Below are positions 22,323-34,200 of a stretch of 64,000 nt of DNA, piece after piece. The DNA comes from Raphanus sativus (Eukaryota > Streptophyta > Magnoliopsida > Brassicales > Brassicaceae), in NCBI RefSeq assembly GCF_000801105.2, contig NC_079515.1, forward strand, positions 12,834,001 to 12,898,000, read 5' to 3'. Each line of letters begins with the position of its first letter. The stretch's first letter is position 1. The notes under the pieces are model-generated. The model did not search any database. It saw only the letters and a program-made list of their open reading frames with translations, and was not told where the DNA came from. A program made the position numbers and the translations under genes.

Positions 22323-23663
22323 TCATCTTCTACTTGTTTGGGTCCACAGTAGAACTGCTCGCATTGTAAAGTTTGTTCTCGTTGAACAATCATATGTTTG
22401 CACGCCTGTTGACCACAATTCCTTCAATTCTTCAATCAAAGGTTGTAGAAAAACATCAAGGGATCTTTTGGGATGTTTGGGTCCAGGTATCAATATACTC
22501 ATGAAAATCAATTCTTTTTCCATACACATCTCTGGTGGAAGGTTGTATGGCGTCAAGAAGACTGGCCAGAGAGAGTATTGTCTTCCAGACATTCCAAATG
22601 GACTAAAGCCATCTGTGCAGAGTCCAAGATAAACGTTGCGGGGGTTGCTTGCAAAATCAGGATAGACATTATTCAAATGTTTCCACGCTTTGGCATCAGA
22701 GGGATGATTGATCTCTCCTTCCTTCTGATCATGTTCTGCATGCCATCTCATCGACGCTGCCGTCTTTTCAGATTGATATAATCTCTTGAGTCTATCCTTG
22801 ATTGGTAAGTACCACATCCGCTGGTACGGCACCCTATTTCGTCCACGTCCTTGCGGTTTATATCTTGGCTTCTTGCAAAATTTACACTCTAACAATTCTG
22901 CATCTTTTCCCCAGTATATCATACAGTTGTCTATACACACATCAATCATCTCCGAAGGTAAGCCAAGACTATGAACAAGTTTCTGAATCTCATAATAAGA
23001 TTCAGCACACAAGTTATCTTCAGGCAAATACTCTTTAAACAACTCAGTCCATGCATCCATACAAACTTCAGGTAAGTTATGATCAGTTTTGATATTCATC
23101 ATCATAGCTGCCAAAGATAATTTAGAAAGACTTTCTCTACAACCTTCATATATTGGCTCATTTGCTGCTGCTAGCATTTCATAAAATCTTTTTGCATCCA
23201 AATTAGGCCCCTCTACATTTTCAACCTCCTCTATTACTGATGTTGTTTCACGAAATGCATCGGTAACCATATCATGCATTCTATCATGATCTAACATATG
23301 ATTTTCTTGAATAACACTTTCAGAAGGCAAATGTGGTTCATCTCTGTTACGAACATTTTCAACATGATTACTACCACTAGCTTCATTCCTATTATCACCC
23401 TCTCCATGGTTAAACCAAATATAGTAATGTGGAGTAAATCCTCTATTTACTATATGTTTCCAAACGGTTTCACTAGCAGCAAACTTCGTATTTTTGCATT
23501 TACGACATGGACAGAACATTTTACCCGTTTCCTTTGTGAGAGGCGTCTGTCCGGCCTGGTACATGAATATCTCTGCTCCGTTCAGAAATTCGTCTGTTAC
23601 TTTTCCTGTTGAATCTTTATGCGCATACATCCAACTCCGAAGCGCATAAATATTTTCGGACAT
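22323..23663 (-). pseudogene. TNP2-like CACTA transposase, 3'-truncated by deletion
   Basis: The 446-residue frame starts at the ATG at 23663. Residues about 5-75 form the transposase-associated domain with its Cys motif CPCRKC. The middle carries ECKFCKKPRYKP. The C-terminal third (LGLCTDGFSPFGMSGRQYSL onward) is the start of the TNP2/Transposase_21 domain. Compared with element 2, the reading stops matching at LLWT: an internal deletion joins this point (near 22340) to the acidic C-terminal tail (ILLIDPHNPGYEELP...DDVSDDE, 22323 down to about 22197) in a different frame. The core catalytic region, DUF4218 and DUF4216 are missing. Unlike element 2, codon 310 or so is an intact Trp. No active transposase is expected. 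A truncated N-terminal protein could still be made. Confidence 0.9.
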
Positions 23664-23759
23664 TTTTTTAACTATTTCCCTTTTTTTTTCCTCTTTTTGT
23701 TTTTTTTGTGCATCTTAAGAATGATGGAGAAGATCATATTTATAGAGAAATTTCGATTT

Positions 23760-24150
23760 TGGTACGTACAATGTTACAACTAATTTACGTTTAAATTATA
23801 ACTTAACTACCAAAGTGCAACTTTGTTCTCGTAAATCAGTTGTTAATTAGATGTAAACTATTTTGATGTACCTAAGTCGTAATATTACAACTAATTTATG
23901 ACTCCTTTAGTCGTTAATTAGATGTAAAATATTTAGATGTAAGTTAGTCGTAAAGTTACATCTAATGTACGACTACATATAAATTTAGTCGTACATTAGA
24001 TGTAACTTTACGACTAACGTACGACTCAATGAATTAGTTGTAACTTTACGTCGACTTTACGACTAATGTTTACTTCGTCGTAACTTAGTCGTACCGCAGT
24101 CCGTAATTTACGACCACCTTTTCGTAGTCGTAATGTTTGGTCGTTAGGCA
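23760..24150. repeat. CACTA 1 right subterminal GTCGTA repeats
   Basis: Array of TTAGTCGTAA / TTACGACTAA repeats, many in inverted pairs, between the transposase promoter and the terminal inverted repeat. Confidence 0.85.
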
Positions 24151-24170
24151 TGCGTTTTCTTGTAGTGAGT

Positions 24171-24461
24171 AAACCATATTTTGCATCTAATTTATTATAT
24201 TTATTCTGTTTTCAAATCTATTCTTAAATATCTGGATGGATACTTTGCACTTCGTGGATATGTCATCACTATTGAGTGATTCATGTTAAACCTAGAATGA
24301 CATGTAAATAAAAGATTGTAATTTATAGTTGGGATATATCACATATGTATCTGAGTGAAAAATACAGAGTGATAAATATGGGAAAATGATATCAAAAGCA
24401 CTAATTCTTTTATTCCTTTAAAATTGTCATACAAAGAAATTCAAAATAAGAAAAATATTTT
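24171..24461. other. Spacer between CACTA 1 and the S-protein gene 3' end
   Basis: AT-rich, no coding signal seen. By position it is the 3' flank of the truncated S-protein homologue. Confidence 0.4.
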
Positions 24462-24514
24462 TTAAGAAGCCCATGGAAAGCAGTTAGGTTGGCCTCCATC
24501 GCGTCTATCCCTAC
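24462..24514 (-). pseudogene. Severed 3' end of S-protein homologue gene
   Basis: Read on the minus strand from the TRIM border, this gives DRRDGGQPNCFPWAS followed by TAA at 24464-24462. It continues exactly the frame that ends in EPAPCR on the other side of the TRIM. It contains the C-terminal Cys-Phe typical of S1-family proteins. Confidence 0.85.
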
Positions 24515-25664
24515 TGATGTAGATAGATATTTGGAATATTTCCAAATATCTTATTATTTATTTTATTAATTATTAGAATAATTATCTTTATTATTTTAGG
24601 GTTTTATGGTTTTATTATATATAGCCGTCTAGCTTAATCTTGTATTCAGTTTATGAGTTTATGATTGATTAATAAAGTTGAGAGTTTTCTCTTTTGTTCC
24701 TTGTTTTCGGTAGATCATTGGTGATCTCAACGAATTTAAGAAGACATTGATCTTAGGTATTCTTAGACTAAATAAGATCTTTGTGATTATCCTAGTTTTC
24801 CGGGTATTCTCAGAATCAATGGATCTCTAGTTCTATCCTTAGAAACTTCCGCTACGTCAGTTGGTATCAGAGCCAGGTTTCTTTGATTTCTCAATCGAAG
24901 ACGATTCTGGATGTTATGGTGAGTGATTGCTTTTATCCCTTTGTCGAGAGAGAAGAGAACTATGAGATCTATCGAGAGATCTATGGTGATCCGATCTACG
25001 ACGTGTATGAAGATACTTCGTTTTCAACGAAAATTCTTTTTGCAAATCTCGTCTGTGCAAAATTCGGGCAGGACGAGATCCGTGCGAAATTCGGGCAAGA
25101 CGAGTTCTACGAAGATTTTGTGAATTTTTTTGATAATCTGATGCGTGCAAATCTTGTGCAAAAACGGATTTATGAAGATTCAAGTTACAAACAGATCCGT
25201 GCAAAAATCGTGCAAAACATGCTATTGAAGATTCGAGGAAGAATTTTTATTGGAAAGAGTTTTGGATTCAAAGAGTACGATCAAGATTCGAGGACGAATC
25301 TTCTCCAACCCGGAGAGAATGATGTAGATAGATATTTGGAATATTTCCAAATATCTTATTATTTATTTTATTAATTATTAGAATAATTATCTTTATTATT
25401 TTAGGGTTTTATGGTTTTATTATATATAGCCGTCTAGCTTAATCTTGTATTCAGTTTATGAGTTTATGATTGATTAATAAAGTTGAGAGTTTTCTCTTTT
25501 GTTCCTTGTTTTCGGTAGATCATTGGTGATCTCAACGAATTTAAGAAGACATTGATCTTAGGTATTCTTAGACTAAATAAGATCTTTGTGATTATCCTAG
25601 TTTTCCGGGTATTCTCAGAATCAATGGATCTCTAGTTCTATCCTTAGAAACTTCCGCTACGTCA
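24515..25664. mobile_element. TRIM (miniature LTR retroelement), LTRs look identical
   Basis: Two direct LTRs of 345 bp each (24515-24859 and 25320-25664) begin TGATGTAG and end CTACGTCA. By eye I see no difference between them. A 5-bp target duplication CCTAC flanks the element (24510-24514 and 25665-25669). A primer-binding site TGGTATCAGAGC at 24862-24873 is complementary to initiator-Met tRNA. A GGAGAGAA purine tract precedes the 3' LTR. The internal region is only about 460 bp. It has an open frame with repeated AKFGQDE-like units but no gag or pol motif, so mobilisation must come from another element. Confidence 0.93.
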
Positions 25665-26048
25665 CCTACATGGTGCTGGCTCGTAAATGCTCCAAATACA
25701 TTCGCTACAAACTCCAACTTTGCTTTGTGGATTATCATCTCTATCAGCTCTAAAAATATCAAATGTTGCTGTATTGCCAGGCCAAGCAAAACTACAAGTG
25801 TATACTGTTGTTTTGCGAAGGTTAACACGAAATCTGAAATCAAAACTATCTCCAGGTCCGAGTGAAATCACTCCCTTATCTTCACTTTTGTTCATGCAAT
25901 GCACAATCAATGTCGCACGCGTTACAAGTTTGTTGACAATCACAACATGTTTTGCTGAGAAGAGCGCAGAAGTAAATGACATGGTTGCGAGGATAATCAA
26001 AACTGAAATTAGCATAAAAATAAAATTTTGATTCCTTGAGGAAGCCAT
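25662..26048 (-). pseudogene. S-protein homologue (plant self-incompatibility S1 family), truncated by TRIM
   Basis: This is a 128-residue frame from the ATG at 26048. Residues 1 to about 31 form a hydrophobic signal peptide (FIFMLISVLIILA). The mature part has S1-family hallmarks: HVVIVNKL, a Cys near 51, LGPGDSFDFRF, TTVYTCSFAW and CSECIWSIYEPAPC. S1 proteins are small, secreted and disulphide-bonded. One poppy member controls self-incompatibility; most are of unknown function. The TGA at 25664-25662 is supplied by the last three bases of the TRIM LTR, so translation ends right after the duplicated target site. The final 15 residues, including the C-terminal Cys, lie on the far side (24462-24514). 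The ancestral protein would have been about 143 residues, normal for the family. A truncated secreted protein may still be made, probably misfolded. Confidence 0.88.
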
Positions 26049-26097
26049 GGTACTTTTTTCTTTCTTGTGCTGTTATATTTGTTGGAGAGTAAAGTAG

Positions 26098-26105
26098 TAT
26101 TTATA
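26098..26105 (-). promoter_or_regulatory. TATA box of S-protein homologue gene
   Basis: TATAAATA on the minus strand, about 50 bp upstream of the ATG at 26048, in a suitable position for a short leader. Confidence 0.55.
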
Positions 26106-26763
26106 GATTAAAAGATAATTATTACAAGGCGTTTTCCTTAGAGGGAAAGGACTTCAAATCATATATGTTATAACATAATAGTATTGTGTATACATTTATC
26201 TTGTTTGGTAACGTATTTACAAATAAATGTGTAGAACAGAAATATCTCAACTATTAATTACTTGCCTCGTTAATAAAATATTCTTTTACATATAGTTAAT
26301 TTATTAATTGATAAATCATAAATTTTAGGTGATGTATTTTGACAGTTTTGATAAACTCAAACCCCAAATTTTTTGTTAGTTTCTACAAATCTTAAGACAT
26401 ATATAATTTTACTATACTTCTTATAATTTTATTACATAATTTTATACTTTAATATATTAAAGCAGTACAATTAAAATTGGAAACTTTTTTTTTTAAAGTT
26501 GCTTTAAAAATTAAGAAAATTTGTTTACCATCAATTCATTATTGGACTACTAGACTATCTCTTATAATTTTTAATTTTTTTATATGCCTATTATACCATT
26601 AAGATTTGTTATAAAGAAATCCTATTTACATAAAATTGTTATTTTTCAACTTAGCAAAAATAAAATAAAATTTGCAATTTGGTCATAAATGAGACTTAGT
26701 TTATCAATATTTTTTGGGGTAAAATGTTAATATTGCATGAGTTAGTAAATAAATTTGTTGATA
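26106..26763. other. AT-rich 5' flank of S-protein gene
   Basis: No coding signal. Includes the distal promoter of the minus-strand gene and ends at a Helitron border. Confidence 0.4.
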
Positions 26764-29371
26764 TCTTATTATATAAAGCTTGGTTCTTCAAAGTTTCTAA
26801 TTAACATGATTGTGACATGTGTCAAACTTTTTTTTAAGATTGTTACATGTGTCAAAATATGATATAATTGTTTTTAAAGTATTTAAAAGAGATTAAGAAA
26901 AATGAAATTTTACAAAAATAGTCTTTTAAAGTTCAATTTATGAATTAGTATTTTTAGAAAAGGAAATTTACAAAATTGCTTTTTTTTATATTACATATTG
27001 TTAAAATATTTGATAGTAATTTTAATTTTTTGATTGCGACATGTGTCAATAAATTTTTAAGATTGTGACATGTGTCAAGATATGATATAATTATTTTTTT
27101 AAAGGTTTTAAAAGAGATTAAGAAAAAGGAAAACTCTCATTACAAAAATAGTTTTTTAAAGTTATATTTTAGGATTTGGTGTTTTTTAAAAAAGGAAAGT
27201 TACAAAATTACTATTTTTAGTATTTTATATTATATATTTTTAAATATATTTGATAGTAATTTTCATTTTTTAAAAAAATTCTAACCAAGAAAATAATTGT
27301 AAAAATCTATTTTAAAGTAATTATCTTTGTTAATATTTTTCTTTTAAAAATTGTGATATGTGTAAAAACTATACAATTCTCTTTTCTTTATGATTTAAAA
27401 AGGTTTAGAAAATAAATCATTACAAAATAGTCTTTTATGGTTCTTTTTAAGATTTTATAAAAATTACTATTATATTGTTTTTAACAATAACATATTGTTA
27501 TCTTAATTTATTTTTTAAGCCTAAACAAAAAAAATTGTAATAAGCTATTTGAAAAATAACTATTTTTTAAAAAATTTGTTTTTATAATTTTGTTCTTAAA
27601 TATTAAAGAAATGAAATTACAAAAGATAAATATTAATTTTCAAAGAAACAAATATTAAACAAAACCGAATTATAAAATCCAACAAGTACAATAAGTTATT
27701 TAATAAAAACTAACTATTAAATAAATAAGATTTCTTTTTTGAAGTCTAACTAAAGAATATTATAGAAGTACTCTTATTAATTTCTTATAATTAACTAATT
27801 TTCCTTTTTAATACATAATTGTATGTTAAATAATTATGACAAAAAGCTACAAATATTTCACATCTATATTTAGTTTTAATTTCCACATATTGTTTTTACA
27901 AAACACAATAGTATTTATGTGAAATATATTACATGAGTATTTTCTTTAAATTTCTTTATACAACTCAATTTTTTTTATCATCGTTGTTACATCTTATGAT
28001 GCTAACATTATTTTTTATTTATGAGGTGGTTGTTTTACATGAGTATCTGTGAATTTGATGAATATGTGTTTGTACATATAAGACAAATATATAATTAACT
28101 AAACATAACTTTTTTTTTATAAAAACCAATTTATGTTTATAAAAATCTTAAAGAAAAACTAATTATAAAATAATTAATTTTCCTTTTCTAAAATTCTAAA
28201 TAAAATAAAAATGTAAAATTAATTTTATTTTTATAACTAACTAACTTTTATTTTTAATAATTTTATTTTAAAAATTTATAAACCAAAAACAACTTCAAAT
28301 ATTTCACTTGATATCAGTGTAACATGTGTCGAAGTAAAAAATTAGATTGTGAATATATCAATAAAAATCTGTTATTACTTTAAAAATGTAAAAATATTAG
28401 TGATATTTAAAAAATAAATTTTTAAAATGGCAACTTTTAAAAATGGCAAAATAGTTAACATTAACTTAAAATAATTATTTCATAATAATTCTGTTTTTCT
28501 AAATCCTTGAAAAATATAATTGTAAACTTATTATGTAATATTAATTTCTTTTTCTAAAACCCCAAAAAACTGTAAAATAATATTTGATAGTCATTTTCCT
28601 TTTTTCGTAAAACAAAATCCTAAATAAAAGAGATTTGTATCATATTTTAAAGTCATAACCAATAGAGAATTTGATGATGAACATGATACTAAAAATTATT
28701 AATTTTTAAAAAGAAGTGTAAAATTAGTATTGATAGAAATTATAAAAGAGTAATTTTAAAATTATTTATTGGTAACTAGAAATAATTATTTTATAGCGAT
28801 TTATTTATTTCTAAAATTCTAAAGAGAAGATAATTGTATAAGGTTATATAACAGTAATTTTCTAAAATCCTAATCAAAAATGTAAAGTAGTATTTAATAT
28901 TTTTTTATTTTTATTGTAAATAAAAGGATATTTATAAAATAGAAATTTTTTTCCTTTTTAAAAAAAATATTCTAGCAAAATAAAATTTTAAAAACTATTT
29001 AATAAAACATTAGATTAGTACATAATAAAAGGTATAATGTTATCATTTACTTGATTGGCGTGATTCGACATTCAATTTTCTTATTTTTCAGTCAATTTAT
29101 TATTTTGGATTGAGTTCAATTCAAAAATTTAGGTATAATGTTTTTTGCTAATCCAAGTAGAAAGTTGATAACAATACATCTATATACGATTATTATAAAA
29201 TATAAATTTTAACTTGAACTTATGTATGAAATTTTTTTTAGTTATAAAATAAATCTCACACAACATATGCAAATCAATCATAAGACTATACTAAAATGAT
29301 TATTATTTTATGTTTTCTATTAAATTAAAACATCAAACAAAACCGTTGCAACGCAACGGGCTCATATCTAG
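26764..29371 (+). mobile_element. Helitron (plus), about 2.6 kb
   Basis: The 5' end is TCTTATTATATAAAGCTTGG. The 3' end has hairpin CCGTTGC-AAC-GCAACGG (29343-29359) followed by CTAG (29368-29371) and T. The interior is AT-rich with GATTGTGACATGTGTCAA-type motifs repeated near 26810, 26845, 27017 and 27060. The 5' terminus matches that of the minus-strand Helitron at 11107-14058. No protein-coding capacity is seen. Confidence 0.8.
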
Positions 29372-30160
29372 TCTTTAATAATTTAAGGCCCAACTTTTAC
29401 TTGATATTTTTCAGATTTAATTACGTTTCCACAGATTTGTCACAAATTATTTTATTTATAGAAACATATTTATATAATTCTGGTATATTTAATTAGTGTT
29501 CAATATATTTTGTTTATTTTATTTTTTTATAATTTTTTTTTAAATCTGGTTGAATAAGGGGAATCGCAAACCCGCATATAGATTTTTTCTCCAGGGCATT
29601 CAAATGGGTCCTAAAGCATTAACTCATATCCGCGTTAGGTAAACAGAACAATATGACTTAATTTCGCATATCAGAAGGATCAGACCTGAAACGTGTTAGC
29701 ATCACATGCCCGTCTACCACCACTTGACCACAAAGCCCGTTCTATTTCGTTTATTTTACACACAAGTTTTCTCTATTTTCTGTGAAAGAGTCGGAACTCC
29801 AATGATCGCGCTTCACCTCTAACTCTCTAAGGACTAGAGGTAATTCTTCAGTTGCATAAATGAGACACACCAGTGAAAGGATGGTGACTCCACAAATAAG
29901 CACACAACTCAAACGATGGGTGCACCATGCACGTGCACCAAGTATATTTTAAATATATTTTTTTTTTTGCATTGGAGAAGTAAGAGATAAGTAAATTTGG
30001 TAATACATTGCACCCATAGTTTCCTAAGAATCTGAGTTCAATGCCCGCTAAACTCCACTTATCGGTTGTTTTGCACCAAGTAAAAAAGAGAGAGTCTAGC
30101 TTCATCCTTGGCAACCACCAGGATTGCGCAAATCCAGTGAGGGCTCACTACTCGTCACTG
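29372..30160. other. Upstream flank of PRT1 copy 1 relic
   Basis: No recognisable gene. Exons 1-4 of a PRT1 copy would be expected near here, but I find no trace of the first RING exon. Confidence 0.4.
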
Positions 30161-30396
30161 AGCCAGCAAGGTTATTATCCAACAATGAAGAAGATGTTAA
30201 TGTTCATGAAAATGACTTACCAAAGAATGGCAAATCAGTAAGCAAAGTTCAAAAGGTGATTTGCTCTGTTCGGCACGTAATGGTATCATTTTACATTGTT
30301 TTCATTTTCTTTATTGCTGAATTTACCCTTTAGCTTTTCTTATGTACTTATAACATGACGCGTTCTTTTTACAGTGTATTACGAAGGCTGTGTAGT

Positions 30397-30555
30397 TAGG
30401 GGCGGACGTAGAACCTTAACTAGCCGGGAGCACATACATTGTATTTTAATTTCATGGTTCGTACATTCCATAAGCTTTATAATAATTGCTTAAAGAAAAC
30501 AAAAAATCAGTTGGGGGCACATGACCCCATAAGCTTGGCTGTGCGTCCGCCCTTG
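30397..30555. mobile_element. hAT-like MITE in PRT1 copy 1 exon 6
   Basis: 159 bp with ends TAGGGGCGGACG and (inverted) CAAGGGCGGACG. A perfect 8-bp duplication TGTGTAGT lies at 30389-30396 and 30556-30563. Removing the element and one copy gives the same sequence as exon 6 of PRT1 copies 2 and 3. Confidence 0.92.
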
Positions 30556-30814
30556 TGTGTAGTAGATATGATGGCTCAAGAAAGCCAACAGATCAAATGT
30601 AAAGAGTGTTATGTTTGTGACCAGAGGAGATTTCCGAAAGTTTAATTTGGTTCTTGAGCAGCTTCTGGAATATTTTTTTCCTGAAGAATACATTTCAAGG
30701 AGAAGTGTTATTCAGAAAACGCTTGCAACTAAGTTCTTGTTGTTACTTAAATACACGAGGAATCTATAAACTATATGTAAACAGAGAACACTACAAGAAA
30801 ACACGTGGCCTTAA

Positions 30815-31065
30815 CGACCAACATTAACGACCACAAAAGCGTAGTCGTAATTTTGGATCTACGTTACGACCCATTTACGACCAAAGCAGACCATAAATTG
30901 GTAGTAAATTTGCAACTAATACATGTAATCGTAAATTAGTTGTAATTTTACATCTAGTTTACGACTACGATCCCTGCTAGTCGTAAAATAGTTGTAAATT
31001 TACGACTTATTTACAACCAAATATTTACATCCAATTAACGACTGAATTACGAGGGCATTAGTAGC
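30815..31065. repeat. CACTA 2 left subterminal GTCGTA repeats
   Basis: TAGTCGTAA / TTACGACTA motifs in both orientations between the terminal repeat and the transposase promoter. Confidence 0.8.
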
Positions 31066-31222
31066 ATTTTGGTAGTTAATTTATCATTACACGTAAAAAC
31101 GTTGTAAGATCGTCACCTACCAAAATCGAAATTTCTCTATAAATATGACCTTCTCCCTCATTCTTAAGATGCACCAAAAAAACGAAAAGAGCAAAAAAAA
31201 AAACGAAAAAGAGTAAAAAAAA

Positions 31223-34200
31223 ATGTCTGGAAATATTTATGAGGTTCGGAGTTGGATGTATGCGCATAAAGATTCAAGTGGAAGAGTAACAGACGAATTT
31301 CTTAGCGGAGCAGAGATATTCATGTACCAGGCCGGACAGACGCCTCTGACAAACGAAACGGGTAAAATGTTCTGTCCTTGTCGTAAATGCAACAATACGA
31401 AGTTTGCTGCTAGTGATACCGTTTGGAAACATATAGTAAATATAGGATTTACTCCACATTACTATATTTGGTGTAACCACGGAGAAGGTGATAGTAGGAA
31501 TGAAGCTAGTAGTAGTAATCAGGTTGAAAATGTTCGTAATAGAGTTGAACCACATTTGCCTTCTGAAAGTGTCATTCAAGAAGATCATATGGTAGATCAT
31601 GATAGAATGCATGATATGGTTACCGATGCATTTCGTGAAACTACATCAGTAATAGAGGAGGTCAAAAATGTAGAGGGGCCTAACTTGGATGCAAAAAGAT
31701 TTTATGAAATGCTAGCAGCAGCTAATGAGCCAATTTATGAAGGTTGTAGAGAAGGTCTTTCTAAATTATCATTGGCAGCTAGGATGATGAATATCAAAAT
31801 TGATCATAACTTACCTGAAGTTTGTATGGATGCATGGGCTGAGTTGTTTAAAGAGTATTTGCCTGAAGAGAATTTGTGTGCTGAATCTTATTATGAGATT
31901 CAGAAACTTGTTCATAGTCTTGGTTTACCTTCGGAGATGATTGATGTTTGTATAGACAACTGTATGATATACTGGGGAAAAGACGCAGAATTGTTAGAGT
32001 GTAAATTTTGCAAGAAACCACGATATAAACCGCAAGAACGTGGACGGAATAGGGTGCCTTACCAGCGGATGTGGTACTTACCTATTAAGGATATACTGAA
32101 GAGATTATATCAATCTGCGAAGACGGCAGCATCGATGAGATGACATGCAGAACATGATCAGAAGGAAAGAGAGATCAATCATCCCTCTGATGCAAAAGCT
32201 TGGAAGCACTTGAATTCGGTGTACCCTGATTTTGCAAGCAACCCCCGCAACGTTTATCTTGGGCTCTGCACAGATGGCTTTAGTCCATTTGTAATGTCTG
32301 GAAGACAATACTCGCTTTGGCCAGTCTTCTTGACACCATACAACCTTCCACCAGAGATGTGTATGGAAAAAGAATTGCTTTTCATGAGTATATTGATACC
32401 TGGACCAAAACATCCTAAGAGGTCCCTTGATGTTTTTCTACGACCTTTGATAGAAGAATTGAAGGAATTGTGGTCAACAGGCGTGCAAACATATGATTGT
32501 TCGACGAAAACAAACTTTACAATGCGAACAGTTCTATTGTGGACTATTAGTGACTTTCCTGCATATGGGATGTTGTCGGGTTGGACGACGCATGGAAGAC
32601 TATCTTGTCCATATTGTATGGGAAGCACAGACGCATTTCAGTTGAAGAATGGTAGGAAGACGTCTTGGTTTGATTGCCATCGAAGATTTCTTCCCATTAA
32701 CCATCCATACCGAAGGAACAAGAAATTGTTTCGGTCAAAAAGGGTTGTACGGGACACCGCTCCACCATATTTATCTGGAGAGAAAATCGAGAAGGATATT
32801 GATTACTATGGTGGATGCAGCACAGTCATCAAAGGCGGTAATTGGCATACTCCTGCAAATATGCCTGATGGTTACGGGACTCAGCATAATTGGCACAAGA
32901 AGAGTATATTTTGGGAACTTCCATATTGGAAAGATCTACTTCTGCGCCACAATCTTGACGTGATGCATATAGAGAAGAACTTCTTTGACAACATCATCAA
33001 TACATTGTTGAATGTCCCCGGCAAGACAAAAGATAACAAGAACTCAAGGTTGGATTTGCCTGCATTATGCTCTCGGATTGAGCTGCATATTAGAAACGAT
33101 GGGAGAATTCCAGTTTCCATTTTCAGATTGTCAGCATAAGCAAAAGCAGCGTTGTTCAAGTGGGTGTCATCAGATGTGAAGTTTTCTGATGGATATGTTT
33201 CAAATCTATCAAGATGTGTTGATCATCAGGGACAGAAGTTTTCAGGGATAAAGAGTCATGACTGTCATGTTTTTATGCAACGACTTCTACCATTTGCATT
33301 TGCGGAGTTGCTTCCAAAAAATCTTCACGAAGCACTTGCAGGTAACAAATTATTAAAGTTATTAGTTTTTCTTTTTGGAAAAAAAACTTATAATTGTAAA
33401 TTATTTGTAGGCATCGGAGCTTTTTTCAGAGATCTCAGTGCACGCACCTTAACTGTAGATGTCATCAGACAACTTGATGAGAATATCCGGATCTTGATGT
33501 GCAATTTGGAGAAAATTTTTCCTCCGTCCTTTTTTGACGTCATGGAACATCTGGTTATCCATCTTCCGTATGAGGCACTACTTCGTGGACCTGTTCATAA
33601 TGGATGGATGTATCCTTACGAGCGAGCTATGAAATATTTGAAAGGGAAAGCAAAAAATCTGGCAAGGGTGGAAGGTTCAATAGTTGCTGGGAGTTTGAAT
33701 GAGGAAACATCTCACTTTACGTCCTACTACTTTGGGTCACAAGTCCGGACACGGAAAAGGACTACGAGCAGATATGATGATGGTGGTGTTATACCGACAT
33801 ATTTTGGTGAAGATGTTCCAGACATTTTCTGTCAGATTGGACGGCTAGGTGGAAAACTGAAAGAAGTTTGGTGGTCGAGTTCAGAAGACGCTCATAGTGC
33901 CCACACATATATATATATATACTCCTTAACTGCGAGGAGATTGAGTTATTTGAAAGGTAATAAAAATTATTTTGCTTCTAAATTTTATCACACATATATA
34001 CACTTTAATGATCATTTTGTTTTAAAACAGCGATTTTGTTGCCCAAGTCGAAGAGGCTATACCAGGAATATCAAACAATGATCTCAACAAAAGGAAAGAC
34101 CAACACTTTGTTAAATGGTTAAAAACGCAGGTATACATATCACACTATATATAATTAACAAAGTTATATATATATATATATATATATATATTCAGTGAAG

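Larger units (their letters stand above)
20195..24167 (-). mobile_element. CACTA (En/Spm) element 1, deletion derivative
   Basis: The terminal inverted repeat CACTACAAGAAAAC is present at both ends (20195 and, inverted, 24167), with a perfect 3-bp target duplication AGT (20192-20194 and 24168-24170). Both subterminal regions are packed with TAGTCGTAA / TTACGACTA-type repeats. The element is 3,973 bp. It carries the 5' half of a TNP2-like transposase gene and only the first codons of the second gene, both on the minus strand. The second CACTA element at 30789-37952 is of the same family and shows what has been lost. Confidence 0.95.

Noticed and set aside
24862..24873. tRNA-like sequence
   Set aside because: It is only the 12-base primer-binding site of the TRIM. 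No cloverleaf can be formed.
24883..25374. 163-codon frame inside the TRIM
   Set aside because: It runs from the internal region into the 3' LTR, shows only short internal repeats, and has no gag or pol motif. TRIMs are non-coding.
31274..32628. Long minus-strand frames opposite the transposase (also 22473-23612 plus)
   Set aside because: They are antisense shadows of the TNP2-like coding sequence, occur in both elements, and lack any motif.
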